This document shows, one piece after another, positions 62,565-64,000 of a stretch of 64,000 nucleotides of DNA (position 1 is the stretch's first letter; each line of letters opens with the position of its first letter). The translations under genes were made by a program, and so were the position numbers. The notes below the pieces were generated by a model. It was not told where the DNA came from. It was given only the letters and a program-made list of their open reading frames with translations, and did not search any database. Source of the stretch: Halarcobacter sp. (GTDB taxonomy: Bacteria > Campylobacterota > Campylobacteria > Campylobacterales > Arcobacteraceae); NCBI RefSeq assembly GCF_963675975.1, contig NZ_OY780939.1, positions 992,001 through 1,056,000 on the forward strand, in the 5' to 3' direction.

Positions 62565-64000
62565 TTGCAAAAAATAGTAAAAAATTATATTGAATCAGTT
62601 TTAGAAAAAGAGATTGTTTTAGAAAAACCAAAAGATATCTCTTTAGGTCATTTTGCAACTCCTGCAGCATTTTCATTAGCTAAAGAGCTTAGAAAGTCTC
62701 CTATGATAATTGCTGATGAATTAGCGGCAAAATTTGTAGATGATGAGATGTTTGAAAAAGTTGAAGCTGTAAAAGGGTTCTTAAACTTTAAGTTATCTAA
62801 CATATTTTTGGAAAAACTTTCAAAAGAAGCATTGTTAAAAAAAGAAAACTATGCTAAAAGCGATGAAAAGAAAGAATCAATCTTACTTGAATATGTAAGT
62901 GCAAATCCTACAGGACCTTTACATATTGGCCATGCTAGAGGTGCAGTTTTAGGTGATGCATTAGCCAGAGTTGGAAGACATCTTGGATATGATATTACAA
63001 CAGAATATTATGTAAATGATGCCGGTGCCCAAATGGATATGCTTGGATTATCAGTTTCACTAGCAGGACGAGATTTTATCTTAAAAGAAAATGTTGATTA
63101 TCCAGAAACATATTATAGAGGTGATTATTTAGTAGATATTGCTCAAAAGATTTTTGAAGAGTATGGAGAAGAGATTTTCCATGACGAATCAAGATTTAGA
63201 GAGATGGCTGAGATTGCTAAAAATGATGTTTTAAAAATTATCGTTAAAGATTTAAAAGATACAGGTATTGAATTTGACAATTTTGTATCAGAAGCATCAC
63301 TATATGATTCATGGCTAAAAACAAAAGAGGTATTACTTGAAAATGGTTCTTTGTATGAAAAAGAGGAAAAACTATTTTTAAAATCAACACTTCATGGAGA
63401 TGATTCAGATAGAGTTGTAGTAAGAGAAAATGGAATACCAACATATTTAGCTGGTGATATTATTTATCACAAAGATAAATTTGATAGAGGTTATGATCAT
63501 TATATAAATATTTGGGGTGCAGATCACCATGGATATATTAAAAGAGTTCATGCTGCAATAGAATTTTTAGGTGAAGATTCAAAAAAACTTGAGATTTTAC
63601 TTTCACAAATGGTTCAATTACTTAAAGGTGGTGAGCCATACAAAATGAGTAAAAGAGCAGGTAATGTAATCTTAATGAGTGATATTGTTGAGGAGATAGG
63701 ACCAGATGCCTTAAGATTTGTATTCTTAACAAAAAAAAGTGATACTCATTTAGAATTTGATCTTGATATGTTAAAAAATCAAGATAGTTCAAATCCTATC
63801 TTTTATATTAATTATGCATATGCTAGAATTAATCAAGTTTTCAAAAAAGCTGAAAAAGAGTTTTCTGATGTTTTAGATATCTCTTATGAAGGTTTAAATG
63901 ATGATTCATTAAACTTAGTTTACGAATCTTTACTTTTACCGACAGTTTTAGAAGAAGCTTTCCTTAAAAGAGATATGCAAAAGATAACTGATTATCTTTA
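62565..64000 (+). CDS. argS: Arginyl-tRNA synthetase, 3' end outside window
   Basis: About 478 codons are visible from a TTG start (AGAGAAG upstream), running off the window without a stop. It is a class I synthetase with an N-terminal additional domain (about 1-105), the HIGH motif in SANPTGPLHIGHARGAV near residue 120, GAQMDMLG after the Tyr-Val-Asn-Asp-Ala element, WGADHHGYIKRVHAA and the KMSKR loop (YKMSKRAGNVI). It charges tRNA-Arg; the TCT isoacceptor lies in the tRNA cluster of this window. Confidence 0.96.
   Translation, partial: MQKIVKNYIESVLEKEIVLEKPKDISLGHFATPAAFSLAKELRKSPMIIADELAAKFVDDEMFEKVEAVKGFLNFKLSNIFLEKLSKEALLKKENYAKSDEKKESILLEYVSANPTGPLHIGHARGAVLGDALARVGRHLGYDITTEYYVNDAGAQMDMLGLSVSLAGRDFILKENVDYPETYYRGDYLVDIAQKIFEEYGEEIFHDESRFREMAEIAKNDVLKIIVKDLKDTGIEFDNFVSEASLYDSWLKTKEVLLENGSLYEKEEKLFLKSTLHGDDSDRVVVRENGIPTYLAGDIIYHKDKFDRGYDHYINIWGADHHGYIKRVHAAIEFLGEDSKKLEILLSQMVQLLKGGEPYKMSKRAGNVILMSDIVEEIGPDALRFVFLTKKSDTHLEFDLDMLKNQDSSNPIFYINYAYARINQVFKKAEKEFSDVLDISYEGLNDDSLNLVYESLLLPTVLEEAFLKRDMQKITDYL

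Overview
The window is AT-rich DNA (my impression, not a computed value) with tightly packed genes. It almost certainly comes from the Campylobacterota, most likely an Arcobacteraceae member. The strongest taxonomic clues are a 267-residue voltage-gated sodium channel that matches the Arcobacter butzleri NavAb channel in length and in selectivity-filter position, histidine kinases with the HQWRQPL-type H-box, frequent TTG starts, and the order thrS-infC-rpmI-rplT. I see no insertion sequence, prophage, CRISPR array or origin.

Layout. (1) 1-9250 is a respiratory sulfur locus. It holds the end of a sulfide:quinone oxidoreductase, a heme protein of the DUF3365 type, a tandem diheme cytochrome c, a small His-rich membrane protein, a cytochrome b fused to a DHC-type diheme domain, a PsrABC-type molybdoenzyme, and a periplasmic protein with three rhodanese domains. 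(2) 9241-13451 on the minus strand carries a DUF3137-like membrane protein and thrS-infC-rpmI-rplT. (3) 13559-16221 carries a hypothetical gene, a DUF3373-type outer-membrane protein and a small cytochrome-like protein without a heme motif. (4) 16312-24639 on the plus strand is housekeeping: an NFACT/RqcH-like protein, cdsA, dxr, tsaD, a YciH/SUI1 protein, nnr, cutA and thiG. (5) 24690-25549 is a seven-tRNA cluster behind a consensus promoter. (6) 25651-31840 is a TetR regulator with its operator and a complete TolC-adaptor-RND efflux system.

(7) 31962-40504 is a signalling island: an NMT1-GGDEF fusion, a histidine kinase, a receiver-kinase hybrid, a receiver-PAS protein, the sodium channel and an HD-GYP response regulator. 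(8) 40612-47550 carries a full-length homologue of the phosphorylase kinase alpha/beta subunits, a glucokinase and a PLD-helicase-DUF3427 protein. (9) 47547-54910 carries two more histidine kinases, a nucleoside deoxyribosyltransferase, a MazG-like pyrophosphohydrolase, truD and a CHASE4-GGDEF protein. (10) 55055-64000 carries a BamB/YfgM-like pair, a CtpA-type protease, purC, purS, purQ, a membrane protein, plsC, crcB, tatA and the start of argS.

Most notable: a shared palindrome built on TGAAT-N4-ATTCA lies before psrA and before the distant DUF3373 porin gene, with a degenerate copy before the cytochrome b-DHC fusion gene. This suggests one regulon for sulfur respiration. The phosphorylase-kinase-like protein next to glucokinase is the other item most worth following up. 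No gap without a gene exceeds 300 bases except inside the tRNA cluster region.
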